The notes under the pieces are model-generated. The model ran no database searches, was not told the origin of the DNA, and saw nothing but the letters and a program-made list of their open reading frames with translations. A program made the translations under genes and the position numbers. 64,000 bases of DNA, taken from assembly GCF_018614915.1 (NCBI RefSeq), contig NZ_JAGGNU010000056.1, forward strand, positions 1 through 64,000, read 5' to 3'. The stretch is from Variovorax paradoxus. GTDB taxonomy: Bacteria; Pseudomonadota; Gammaproteobacteria; Burkholderiales; Burkholderiaceae_C. Positions 34,529 through 45,142 of the stretch are shown piece by piece. Numbering within the stretch: the stretch's first letter is position 1; the number at the start of each line of letters is the position of its first letter.

Positions 34529-35615
34529 CCTGCACCTGGGCGTGAACCGCTCTGGCGGCACCACCCTCGCCTCCCTCACCGCGCTGCGCAAGTATGGCCA
34601 CGCGAAGCACCGAGAGCTGCTGGCTCTGGCCGAGGACGGAGACACGGTCATCTTCAACGGCGACCTCTCCGACGTCTACGACATCCCGCTCGGGCAGGCG
34701 ATCGAGATCTACGCCGTTGTCGGGGACTTCCTCAGCGCGCAGAAGAACTCGCGCGTCGTCTGGGCGGTGGGCAACCACGACTTGAGCAAGGACTCGAGCA
34801 AGCTCGGCACCGTCGCCTTCCTCGGCGCGCTGCTGCAGGCGCAATTCCCGGGCCGCTTCCAGCTGCTCGACAAGGCGGGCCTGCTCGGCACCGACATCTA
34901 CATCATCCCGCACGTGGCGAACCAGGAGATGTTCGACATGGAGCTGACGCGCATCCCGACCGGCGTGCGCTTCGTGCTGCTCCACTGCAACTACGACAAC
35001 GAGTTCGCCGGCGCGATGGACCACAGCTTGAACCTGTCGCGCAAGCAGGCCAAGGCGCTGAAAGAGCGCGGCATCGTGATGATCTTCGGGCACGAGCACC
35101 AGCAGCGCGACCTGATGGGCGGCGCGGTGGCCATCGTAGGCAACCAGTTCCCGAGCTCGGTGAGCGACTGCCTGAACAACGACACAAAGCGCTGCGCCGT
35201 GATCGAAGACGGCAACCTCGAGTTCATCCAGACCTGGTCGCGCGAAGACACGGTGGGCTACTTCAAGGAGGTCGACTGGCGCGACGTCGCCGGCTTCATC
35301 CATGAGCCAAGTGGCTTCATCCGCGTGGTCGGCAACGCCAAGGGCGAAGAGGCCGCCGAGATGATCAAGGCGATCTCTACGCTGCGATCCAAGAGCGAGG
35401 CGTTCGTCATCACCAACGCAGTGCAGGTCGAGCAGGCAGAGGGCCTGGGCGACATCGCCGCGAGCGTCGAGGACGTGCGCAGCGTGAACGTGATCGACCT
35501 GCTGCTCGAGCTGCTCACCCCGGAGCAGGCGCGCGTCGTCAAGCAACTGACCGGCCGCGAGGTCGAGCCGCTGGCTGTCGAGGCCGAAGAACAAGAAGAA
35601 CTGGAAACCGTCTGA
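34506..35615 (+). CDS. SbcD/Mre11-like metallophosphoesterase
   Basis: A 369-aa calcineurin-like phosphoesterase. The metal-binding set is seen: NDLHLG (D8, H10), FNGDLSD, VGNHDL, LLHCNYD and FGHEHQQ. With the Rad50-like ATPase encoded 0.8 kb downstream it resembles the SbcCD/Mre11-Rad50 and T4 gp47/gp46 nuclease pairs, which resect DNA ends for recombination-dependent replication. It carries the only minus-strand copy of the 13-nt motif. Confidence 0.85.
   Translation: MRTLIINDLHLGVNRSGGTTLASLTALRKYGHAKHRELLALAEDGDTVIFNGDLSDVYDIPLGQAIEIYAVVGDFLSAQKNSRVVWAVGNHDLSKDSSKLGTVAFLGALLQAQFPGRFQLLDKAGLLGTDIYIIPHVANQEMFDMELTRIPTGVRFVLLHCNYDNEFAGAMDHSLNLSRKQAKALKERGIVMIFGHEHQQRDLMGGAVAIVGNQFPSSVSDCLNNDTKRCAVIEDGNLEFIQTWSREDTVGYFKEVDWRDVAGFIHEPSGFIRVVGNAKGEEAAEMIKAISTLRSKSEAFVITNAVQVEQAEGLGDIAASVEDVRSVNVIDLLLELLTPEQARVVKQLTGREVEPLAVEAEEQEELETV
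34713..34725 (-). repeat. Dispersed 13-nt motif, copy 12 (reverse)
   Basis: Exact copy on the minus strand, inside the SbcD-like gene. It encodes no Pro-Asp-Asn here. Confidence 0.85.
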
Positions 35616-35616
35616 C

Positions 35617-36453
35617 ATGCCCGCAAAAATCATCGCCCACAGCATCTCCGAGGCAGGCAAGGAGATCATCACCTTCCAGCTCTCCTACTGGCGCGCCATC
35701 CACGGCGAGCTGAAAACACACCGCGCGTTTTCGACCAGCTCGATGTCGTCTCGCGCGGTTCCGGTGGCCAAGATGATCGCCCAGGTCCGGCAGGACCCGT
35801 TCATCCCAAAGCACGTCGGACGCAACCAGCCCGGCATGCAGGCGCACGAGCCGCTCACGCCGGCTGAGCGCGAGGAGTTCCTCGCCGTCTGGCTCAGCAA
35901 CGCGCAGAACGCGGCCTGGGCCGCGCAGCAGATGTCCAACCTCGGCGTGGCCAAGCAGATCGCCAACCGGGTGCTTGAGCCCTACCAGATCATGCACACG
36001 GTCGTGACCGCGACCGAGTTCGACAACTTCTACGCGCTGCGCCGGCATGCCGACGCTGAGCCTCACTTCCACGATCTGGCCGATGAGATGTGGGAAGCCG
36101 CCAAGGCGTCGACCCCGATCGTGCGGAGCTCGCAGCACTGCAGGGACGACGAGCGCGGCTGGCACCTTCCCTACATCAGCGACGCCGAGCGGGGCATGTA
36201 CCTGCCGTCGAAGCTGATCATGGCGAGCGCCGCGCGTTGCGCCCGCGTCAGCTACCTGAACCACGACGGCACGAGCCCGGAGGTGGCCAAGGACCTTGAC
36301 CTGTTCGAGCGACTTGCGGGCAGCGCACCGATTCACGCATCGCCGCTCGAGCACCAGGCCGAGGCGGCCTACCGCGCAGACCAGGAAAGCCGCAACTTCC
36401 GCGGCTGGCACCAACACCGAGAGATCTTCGAAGACGCCCTCCATGCTCAATAG
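35617..36453 (+). CDS. thyX: ThyX-like flavin-dependent thymidylate synthase
   Basis: A 278-aa protein. Residues 29-49 (HGELKTHRAFSTSSMSSRAVP) are the phage form of the ThyX motif, with H35-R36, S39 and S45-R46 in the expected places. The C-terminal CARVSYLNHDG and HASPLEHQAEA also fit the family. It would methylate dUMP to dTMP with FAD and folate for phage DNA synthesis. It starts 1 nt after the SbcD-like gene and overlaps the SbcC-like gene by 11 nt. Phage forms vary, so activity on a modified nucleotide cannot be excluded. Confidence 0.82.
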   Translation: MPAKIIAHSISEAGKEIITFQLSYWRAIHGELKTHRAFSTSSMSSRAVPVAKMIAQVRQDPFIPKHVGRNQPGMQAHEPLTPAEREEFLAVWLSNAQNAAWAAQQMSNLGVAKQIANRVLEPYQIMHTVVTATEFDNFYALRRHADAEPHFHDLADEMWEAAKASTPIVRSSQHCRDDERGWHLPYISDAERGMYLPSKLIMASAARCARVSYLNHDGTSPEVAKDLDLFERLAGSAPIHASPLEHQAEAAYRADQESRNFRGWHQHREIFEDALHAQ

Positions 36454-38572
36454 AATCACCCTCACCAATTTCCAGCGCCACCGCCACCTCGAGGTCTTCT
36501 TCAACGCCGGCATCTCCGCGCTGCGAGGCTCGAACGAGGCGGGCAAGTCGACGCTGATCCGCGCGATCTGCTACGCCCTCTTCGGCGCCAAGGCCCTGCC
36601 GATGTCGCTGTCCGAGACGGTGACCTGGGGCGAGCCCGAGGCCACGCTCAAGGTCGTGCTCGAGTTCGTGGTCGACTCGGTCGTGTACACGATCAAGCGC
36701 GGCAAGTCCGGCGCCGAGATCACCTACGACGGGGGTATCGTGACCGGCCAGAACGAGTGCACGGCATTCGTGGCCAAGCTGCTGAAGGCGGATGCTGTCA
36801 GCGCCTCGCGCCTGATGCTGGCCAACCAGAACGAGATCCGCGGCGCGCTCGAAAAGGGCGCGGCCGAGACCACGAAGCTGATCGAGCAGCTTGCCGAGTT
36901 CGACCAGCTCGACAACCTGATCGAGACGATGGAAGGCAGCCTCACGCTGGGCAGCCCGAAGGTGGCCGAGGCGTCGATCGCCAACGCCGAGATCCAGCTC
37001 GAGCAGGCGCGCGCCGCCGCGGTCCCCGTCAACGTCGCCGAGTACGACAACCAGATCACCGCGCGCCAGGCGGAGCTCGACGCCGCCGAGAAGGCGCTTG
37101 CCCAGCTGGATGAGCAGATCGTCGATTTGCGCAACAAGGCGAATACGCTGACCGACCAAGCCAAGGAGCGCGCCGCTGCGGATGGCGCTGTCGGAACCGC
37201 GGCCGCGCGGCTGCAGCGCGCGAAGCTGAAGCTGGACGAGGCGCTGACCGTGAACGCGCCGGCGCAGATCGATGTGCCGGCGTTGCGCGCGCGGCTGGTT
37301 CAGCTCGGCGACATGGAAAAGGTGCGCGCCGCCCGGGCCGGCGTCGAGGCCCACCTCGGCTCGCCGACCCGCGCAAAGGACGATCGCTACGAGGGCTCGC
37401 TCGACGCGCTCCTGGACGAGATCGGAAAGACGCGCAAGCAAGTGTCAGCTATCGCGCGCCGCATCGAAGAACAGCGCACGGCAGCGCGCATGGCAGAAGT
37501 TAAGATCTCGACCGGCAACTGCGCGACGTGCGGGCAGGACATCAGCCATCTCCCTGAGGTGGCCGCGCGCAACGCGGATCTCCGCGAGACTGTCCGGATC
37601 GCCCGCGAGGAGGAAGCTCAGCTCGTCACCCAACACGACGAGCTGAGCGCCTACCTTGCCGAGCTCGAGGCGGTCCAGAAGGAATCCGCGCCTCGCCTGC
37701 AGGTCGTCGACCGTTTCCAGGGCTTCGTGGACACGGCCGACGCCCTCCTACCGCCTACCCTGATCTGGATCGGTGGCGAGATCCCAGACGACGTCGGCGC
37801 CGAGGCGCAGGCCATCAACTCACAGATCTCCGGGTTCGAGAAAGCCCAACGTGCGTTCGACATCGCATCTGGCCAGGCCGACGCGGCGCAAATCGAGGTG
37901 GCGGCGTGCCAGGCCGAGCTCGACGCCGCCAATGCGAAGTGCGCTGCCCTGCCGATCGTGGATCCGAAGCCGGCGCAGGACGCAGCAGTGGAGGCGCAGG
38001 CGCGCCGCGCGGATCTGAGCGGCGAAGTGCGGATCGCCCAGCGCAACCTGGACAACGAGGTGCGCGGCAAGCAGGCCGCGATCGAGGACTTCCAGCGCGC
38101 TGTGAACGCTGCCGACCTGGCCGAGCGCACGCTGGCCGCGCGCCGCAAAGAGCTGAAAGAGCTGGCGTTCAACAACGGCCTGCTGAAGGCTGTGCGCGCC
38201 GCGCGCCCGGTCATCGCCGACAAGCTGTGGAACCTGGTCCTGTCGGCCGTCGGCAAATACTTCTCGGAGATGCGCGGCACGAAGTCGCGCGTCACCAAGG
38301 ACACCGACGGCTTTAAGGTGGACGGGCACACGTCGACGACCTTGTCGGGGTCGACGCTGGACATCCTCGGCCTGGCCATCCGCGTCGCCCTGACCCGCAC
38401 GTTCCTGCCCACCGCGCCCTTCCTGGTGCTGGATGAGCCGGCGGCGGCCATGGACGGCGAACGCACCGAGCTGATGCTCGGCTTTCTGGTGACCTGCGGC
38501 TTCCCGCAGACGCTGCTGGTGACCCACGAGGACATCAGCGAGTCGGTCGCCGACCACGTGATCACGATCTAG
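36443..38572 (+). CDS. SbcC/Rad50-like ATPase
   Basis: A 709-aa SMC-type ATPase. ATG at 36443 gives a proper N-terminus (MLNRITLTNFQRH). Walker A is GSNEAGKST (29-37). Two long coiled-coil arms flank a zinc-hook CATC (C360, C363 in GNCATCGQD). The ABC signature LSGSTLDI (about 634-641) and Walker B FLVLDEPAAAMD (D664, E665) follow. It should be the partner of the Mre11-like phosphoesterase. Single-mismatch copies of the 13-nt motif occur at 37024-37036 and, reversed, at 38338-38350. Confidence 0.9.
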   Translation: MLNRITLTNFQRHRHLEVFFNAGISALRGSNEAGKSTLIRAICYALFGAKALPMSLSETVTWGEPEATLKVVLEFVVDSVVYTIKRGKSGAEITYDGGIVTGQNECTAFVAKLLKADAVSASRLMLANQNEIRGALEKGAAETTKLIEQLAEFDQLDNLIETMEGSLTLGSPKVAEASIANAEIQLEQARAAAVPVNVAEYDNQITARQAELDAAEKALAQLDEQIVDLRNKANTLTDQAKERAAADGAVGTAAARLQRAKLKLDEALTVNAPAQIDVPALRARLVQLGDMEKVRAARAGVEAHLGSPTRAKDDRYEGSLDALLDEIGKTRKQVSAIARRIEEQRTAARMAEVKISTGNCATCGQDISHLPEVAARNADLRETVRIAREEEAQLVTQHDELSAYLAELEAVQKESAPRLQVVDRFQGFVDTADALLPPTLIWIGGEIPDDVGAEAQAINSQISGFEKAQRAFDIASGQADAAQIEVAACQAELDAANAKCAALPIVDPKPAQDAAVEAQARRADLSGEVRIAQRNLDNEVRGKQAAIEDFQRAVNAADLAERTLAARRKELKELAFNNGLLKAVRAARPVIADKLWNLVLSAVGKYFSEMRGTKSRVTKDTDGFKVDGHTSTTLSGSTLDILGLAIRVALTRTFLPTAPFLVLDEPAAAMDGERTELMLGFLVTCGFPQTLLVTHEDISESVADHVITI

Positions 38573-38581
38573 GAGGGTGAC

Positions 38582-38638
38582 ATGTCAAACAACCTGGACA
38601 AAACTCGAGTGACGCGCCGGCGGGCAGGTCACTCGGCT
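38582..38638 (+). pseudogene. 5' end of an interrupted small phage gene
   Basis: ATG at 38582 follows a very strong ribosome site (AGGAGGGTGAC) and reads MSNNLDKTRVTRRRAG, then runs into the antisense of the minus-strand gene at 38639-39037, where the product becomes noise. A protein-like 3' end with an acidic tail (RAFDDAAADADYIRR) reaches a stop at 39139 beyond that gene. The simplest reading is one small gene split by the inserted minus-strand cargo gene. Confidence 0.4.
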
Positions 38639-39037
38639 TCAGAAGCAGATTCCCTTCGACAGCTTTCTGACCGTCGCATTGACTACTCGGCCAACAACAT
38701 CCGCGTTGGAGAGCATCGTCCCATAGCAGCTCGTGTACATGGTGGCCCTTGTGCGCCTCAGATGATCGATCTCGCTAGCGGCCCTCTGGACTCCCTCCCA
38801 GTCCCAGTTGGCCACGGCTGCGTTAAATCTACGATGCGCGCGCGAGATGTCCAACACCCGACGCCTTGAGCATTTGTCGTTTTGGGCCTGAAGTGTCAAG
38901 AGCTTTCCGTCTCCGGTGTCTGCCATGTACCAACTCACTGCTCCTTGGGCGAACCCAAAGCAGTTCTGGTCCGGTGGCTGCTGCTGTGCGGAGGCCGTAA
39001 GGCAAATCACCGCCAGGGACAGAACGGCAAGTTTCAT
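38639..39037 (-). CDS. Secreted cargo protein of unknown function
   Basis: A 132-aa protein with a Sec signal peptide (about residues 1-17) and four Cys (NCF, DKC, SCY, GICF) that could form two disulfides, so periplasmic. An AGGAG site precedes the ATG. It is the only minus-strand gene inside the replication block, has lower GC and appears to interrupt a phage gene. This is the profile of a 'moron' expressed in the lysogen. No family recognised. Confidence 0.7.
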   Translation of the reverse strand: MKLAVLSLAVICLTASAQQQPPDQNCFGFAQGAVSWYMADTGDGKLLTLQAQNDKCSRRRVLDISRAHRRFNAAVANWDWEGVQRAASEIDHLRRTRATMYTSCYGTMLSNADVVGRVVNATVRKLSKGICF

Positions 39038-39088
39038 TGCAAGCTCCTATTCAGGTGGAGCGCATTGTTGCTGCGAACACGTCGGTTG

Positions 39089-39139
39089 CCAAGGGCGTTC
39101 GATGACGCCGCGGCCGACGCCGACTACATCCGACGCTGA
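39089..39139 (+). pseudogene. 3' end of the interrupted small phage gene
   Basis: This stretch reads PRAFDDAAADADYIRR and a stop. Composition and codon use match the phage genes, but no start precedes it. It pairs logically with the orphan 5' end at 38582. Confidence 0.35.
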
Positions 39140-39217
39140 AGTAGCAAGTGCGGGGCCTTCCGGCCCTGCCCCCACCGCCTCCAACCCCGACAAGAACAAA
39201 AAGAACCGGGACGAACC

Positions 39218-39445
39218 ATGAGCATCACTACGTGCGTGACCATCAAGAAAGCCGAGGAGCTGACCGGCTACACCGAGAAGGCGATCAACACAAAGATCGA
39301 CGAGGGGGTGTGGCGCTGCGGCAAGGAGTGGCACAAGGCGCCGGACGGGCGCCGGATCATCGATATCGAAGGCTACGAACGCTGGGTTAAGGGGATCAAG
39401 GATGAAGGTGAAAAGCAAACTGCCCAAGGGCGTCGAAATCACTGA
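39218..39445 (+). CDS. xis: Excisionase
   Basis: A 75-aa protein. TIKKAEELTGYTEKAINTKIDEGVWRCGKEWHKAPDGRRIIDIEGYERWV is, in pieces, the winged-helix layout of phage excisionases (helix, recognition helix, wing with a GKEW/DGR turn). It would steer integrase towards excision. Its last 44 nt overlap int, so the two are coupled. Confidence 0.85.
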   Translation: MSITTCVTIKKAEELTGYTEKAINTKIDEGVWRCGKEWHKAPDGRRIIDIEGYERWVKGIKDEGEKQTAQGRRNH

Positions 39446-40571
39446 GTCAGGCGCGCTGCGCATCTGGTTCATGCTGAAGGGCCAGCGCGTGCGCGAGCCC
39501 ATCGGACTGTCGTACTCGGTCCCCAATGCCAAGGTGGCCGAGCGGCTGCGCAATAAGGTTGTGGAAGCGATCGATCGCGGCACCTTCACGTTCGCCGAGT
39601 TCTTCCCGGACAGCAAGCGCGCGAGCGAGCACGTGGACGGGAAGACTTTCAAGGAAATCGCCGAGCTCTGGTTCAAGAGCAAGCTGCAGGAAGGCGTGAA
39701 GCGCAACACGCAGATCAAGTACCGGCAGCTGCTCGACCAGTTCTGGCTGCCCCGATACGGCGCGCTGCCGATCGCCAGCTTCAAGGCCGCCAAGGTGAAG
39801 ATGGATCTGCTGGAGGACGAGGTGCTTGCCGAGGCCTCAGCTGTCCGCTACAACGACGCGCTGATCCCGCTGCGCGGCACGTTCGAGCTGGCGGTCGACC
39901 TGGAGTTGCTCGAGGCGAACCCAGCGGCCAGGCTCGTCAATCGCTCGCGCGGACCGACCGAGCCGGACCCGTTCGAGGCTGGCGAGGTGCGCGCCATCAT
40001 CCGATCGGCCGACAAGCTTTTTGGCACGGTAATGGCCGACTACTTCACGGTCGCCTTCTTGACCGGTCTTCGGCCGAGCGAGCAGATCGCACTGCTGAAG
40101 GAGGACATCGATTTGGACAGAGATCGTGTCCTGGTCGCCAGGTCGCTGAACGCCGGGGAGGTCGAGGCCCCGAAGTCGCGCGCCGGTCGCCGGCACGTCG
40201 AGATCATCAAGCCGGTGCGGGAAGCCTTCGAGCGCATGTTGGCCATCGGCCCGAAGCGCGAGCACGTCTTCTATCACCCCGAGCTGCTGCAGCCCTTCAG
40301 CGAGGCGCGGCCGGTGCGTGAGGTCTACTGGGAGAGGGCGGTCAAGGAGGCAGGCGTGCGGTATCGGACGCTGTACCAGACGCGGCACACGTTCGCGACG
40401 CAGGCCCTAATGGCGCGAGCGCACCCGATGTGGGTGGCAGGCCAGATGGGCCATGAGGATACGAAGCTGGTGTTCTCGACCTACTCGAAATGGCTGCCAG
40501 ACCAGCTCGAAAATCGCGAGTCCAGGAAGATCGAGGTCGCAATAGGCGGTACGTTGCAGGTAGAGGTCTAG
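39402..40571 (+). CDS. int: Tyrosine recombinase integrase
   Basis: A 389-aa phage integrase. An N-terminal arm-binding region (DUF3596-like, residues 1-60) and a SAM-like core-binding domain (about 70-165) precede the catalytic domain with LTGLRPSEQ (R224), QTRHTFATQ (His-x-x-Arg type), GQMGHED and the nucleophile Tyr361 in FSTYSKW. It faces the tRNA-Gly 1.9 kb away, the probable attachment site. The 3' end meets a minus-strand cargo gene (4-nt overlap). Confidence 0.95.
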   Translation: MKVKSKLPKGVEITESGALRIWFMLKGQRVREPIGLSYSVPNAKVAERLRNKVVEAIDRGTFTFAEFFPDSKRASEHVDGKTFKEIAELWFKSKLQEGVKRNTQIKYRQLLDQFWLPRYGALPIASFKAAKVKMDLLEDEVLAEASAVRYNDALIPLRGTFELAVDLELLEANPAARLVNRSRGPTEPDPFEAGEVRAIIRSADKLFGTVMADYFTVAFLTGLRPSEQIALLKEDIDLDRDRVLVARSLNAGEVEAPKSRAGRRHVEIIKPVREAFERMLAIGPKREHVFYHPELLQPFSEARPVREVYWERAVKEAGVRYRTLYQTRHTFATQALMARAHPMWVAGQMGHEDTKLVFSTYSKWLPDQLENRESRKIEVAIGGTLQVEV

Positions 40572-41725
40572 AAAAGATCGCCTGCCCTGAGCACTCGGAA
40601 TCCCACGGGGTTCAGGAGTCTGGCTGTGCGCGCGGTTACATGGAGGTCTCCGGCCACCTGAACGACTTCCTTTGCTCTGTGCGCCGTGATTGCATCTAGG
40701 TAGTCCTCCTTACCCAGTTCAACAATGACGTTCTTCTCAATCTCGCCAAGGTGCGCGGTCACAGTGATGGTGCCCCACTCCTCATCGGCCGGTCGGTCTA
40801 AGCGCTTAATTACGCCGGTTATCGTGCGATCCGGCAGAACGTAGTTGTCCTTGTAATACTCTGACGCTGCAGCGAGGCGCGCGACGCCCTCTGGCTCAAA
40901 AACGAAGGTCTTCGGAGGCAATCGAAATTGCTCATGGATCGAAGGGGCGATTGATATCTCAAACCCGCGCTGCTTCTGCGATCCGCTTAGGCCAACAAGA
41001 GCGTCGCACATATTCGCGCTCGCCCCCCTTTCGATTGCTTTATCGAAAACGCTCAGATCCCCCTGCTCCTCATAGGCGTCTATTGCTCCCGAGAGAGCCT
41101 CCAGACTCGCAGTTAAATTGGCGGTAACCAGTGTCGATAGGCCCGGCAGGGGAATCGTTTCGAGATCCACTGGCACAGGCGTGGATGGAGCGATCACGTT
41201 TACAACATAGCTTCCAATTTCCGTCTGGCCAAGACGCAGCGAGTCAAGGTAGCTGGTCGCTTCCGGCGGCCGCGCACCGGAAAAATGCTTGCGCTTTGAG
41301 ATTGTCGAGAGCACCGCAGACGCCATAAGGTCACGCGCCTTCTGATTTAGCAAGACGCCGTCTTCGAGCGGGATGGTTCCTTCTTTAACATCGTGGTGGA
41401 ACACGCGCAGACGGACCAAATCAACGAGCGCACCAACGATCGACTTCGCTACCTCAATGGGACTGCGAAGCTCAAAGGCGCCTATCGCTACGACCGCATC
41501 GAGTATCCGATCGCGGAAATCTACAGCGGCGGTCGAAGTTGGAAGCACCACCTCTGCTTCGAGCTGACCAGGCTCTGGCCGGTGCCAAACAGAGGCGAAG
41601 CGGCCTAGATCGCCGTCGTCTCGCCAGCCGCTACGAAGCAGGTAGGAACGAAGTTCGTGCGGGCCGATCTCGTGGACCGCCTGCCGAAGCTCATCGCGCT
41701 CCCTCAGGCGCCTAAATTCGGCCAC
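40568..41725 (-). CDS. Unrecognised 385-aa protein, second gene of the cargo pair
   Basis: GTG at 41725 is preferred because GGGGAGG precedes it; TTG at 41764 is further upstream. The N-terminus has an LRSYLLRSGWRDDGDLGRFASVWHR segment and LEAEVVLPTSTAAVDFRDRI, then helical parts; the C-terminal half is beta-rich (TITVTAHLGEIEKNVIVEL). I recall this N-terminal pattern (a 'GW...VW...EVLLP' opening) only in hypothetical proteins. No nuclease, P-loop or membrane motif is seen. It overlaps the upstream DUF4365-like gene by 22 nt, so they form an operon. GC is lower than in the phage genes. Confidence 0.8.
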   Translation of the reverse strand: MAEFRRLRERDELRQAVHEIGPHELRSYLLRSGWRDDGDLGRFASVWHRPEPGQLEAEVVLPTSTAAVDFRDRILDAVVAIGAFELRSPIEVAKSIVGALVDLVRLRVFHHDVKEGTIPLEDGVLLNQKARDLMASAVLSTISKRKHFSGARPPEATSYLDSLRLGQTEIGSYVVNVIAPSTPVPVDLETIPLPGLSTLVTANLTASLEALSGAIDAYEEQGDLSVFDKAIERGASANMCDALVGLSGSQKQRGFEISIAPSIHEQFRLPPKTFVFEPEGVARLAAASEYYKDNYVLPDRTITGVIKRLDRPADEEWGTITVTAHLGEIEKNVIVELGKEDYLDAITAHRAKEVVQVAGDLHVTARTARLLNPVGFRVLRAGDLF

Positions 41726-42222
41726 GCCGCCTCCCCGTTGCTGGCCTTTGAAAGCAAATCGCAAAGGCCTTCCGTCGTGAGCCTCTGTGCCAGCGGGATG
41801 TCCACTGTGACGCTCGTCGTGTTTTCCCGCGGCGGGTAGCCGCGAATGGAAGCCCAGTAGCAGCTGTTGTGCAGAGCCATGTGGTCGTCGTTGTGCTGAA
41901 TCCAGGCGTGCTCAGTTTCCGGAACACGCATCACCACAAGGTAGCGCGGCACCGTGAGATCCTCGGCCCGCAGATCATCGTAGTTCTTCTTCGACAAGGA
42001 GAACTTGATGACGTCGTCCGCCACCTTCGCAACCGCCGTGCACTTGAGCTGCAACTGAATGATGGGATTGCGTCGCCTTCCTCCTGGCCAGTTTGTTGCC
42101 GTTAGCTGCAGGTCCACGCTGTCGTCATCAACGTCCAGCTTGCTAGGATTCATGCCTGCTTGAGCAGCCATCGCGCATAGGTAGGCGAGGTTGAACTGCT
42201 CCATGCGCTTGGTGATGTGCAT
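41704..42222 (-). CDS. DUF4365-like protein, possible nuclease, first gene of the cargo pair
   Basis: A 172-aa protein that starts MHITKRMEQFNLAYL. DDDSVDLQLTA (D37) followed about 20 residues later by IQLQLKCTA (Q58, K60) gives the D...Q-x-K layout of DUF4365, a PD-(D/E)XK-related domain found in defence-associated proteins. The frame is open further upstream (TTG at about 42279 would add SGVTFDEAEQQGN-type residues), so the start is uncertain. Position between int and the tRNA, lower GC and coupling to an unknown gene suggest a defence or toxin-like cargo module. Confidence 0.7.
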   Translation of the reverse strand: MHITKRMEQFNLAYLCAMAAQAGMNPSKLDVDDDSVDLQLTATNWPGGRRRNPIIQLQLKCTAVAKVADDVIKFSLSKKNYDDLRAEDLTVPRYLVVMRVPETEHAWIQHNDDHMALHNSCYWASIRGYPPRENTTSVTVDIPLAQRLTTEGLCDLLSKASNGEAAWPNLGA

Positions 42223-42356
42223 CCGCCGATTGCCTTGTTGTTCTGCTTCGTCGAAAGTAACACCGCTAGGCCCGGCTGACAAACGGTAACGGATCGACGC
42301 GCGAACGATTTCACAGGTCTCGCATCTGCTTGAGCAGAGCTTGTGCAGCTGCAAAG

Positions 42357-42384
42357 CAAAAAGGCCACCGCAAGGTGGCCTTTT
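42357..42384 (-). terminator. Rho-independent terminator after tRNA-Gly
   Basis: GGCCACC and GGTGGCC pair around a 4-nt loop with A- and T-runs on both sides. On the minus strand it lies 64 nt downstream of tRNA-Gly. The symmetry could let it work in both directions. Confidence 0.75.
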
Positions 42385-42456
42385 GTCCAACCAGTGTCCA
42401 AAACATCTGGTCGATCTTCGTAAGTAGTTGATCTACGAAGCGAAATTTGGAGCGGG
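42384..42456. other. Probable attR region of the integrated element
   Basis: The region has two TGTCCAA copies (42384-42390, 42395-42401), an inverted repeat CTTCGTA/TACGAAG (42416-42422, 42434-42440), then the 3' end of tRNA-Gly including CCA. Phage integrases often recombine within tRNA 3' ends and the int gene is nearby. The matching attL was not found in the window. Confidence 0.5.
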
Positions 42457-42523
42457 AAAAGAGTCTCGAACTCTCGACCTCAACCTTGGCAAGGTTGCGC
42501 TCTACCAACTGAGCTATTCCCGC
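42448..42523 (-). tRNA. tRNA-Gly (GCC)
   Basis: A 76-nt cloverleaf with a 7-bp acceptor (GCGGGAA/TTCCCGC), D-loop AGTTGGTA, anticodon loop TTGCCAA (anticodon GCC), T-loop TTCGAGA and encoded CCA. It is the last chromosomal gene before the integrated element. Confidence 0.97.
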
Positions 42524-42577
42524 GTTTCGAGCCTCGAATTATATAGCATTTTTTCGAGGGCTCGCAAGCCTTGCGAC

Positions 42578-45019
<2,442 letters not shown>

Positions 45020-45142
45020 GGAAATCCTTTACTTGATCATGGAAAGATGGTCGGCCGCGCGCGCTTTTCAAGCCCGCGGGCACGGTAATCACCGAAAACG
45101 CCGGTCGCCGGTATCGCAGGGGCCGGCCGGAAAGTCACTCGC

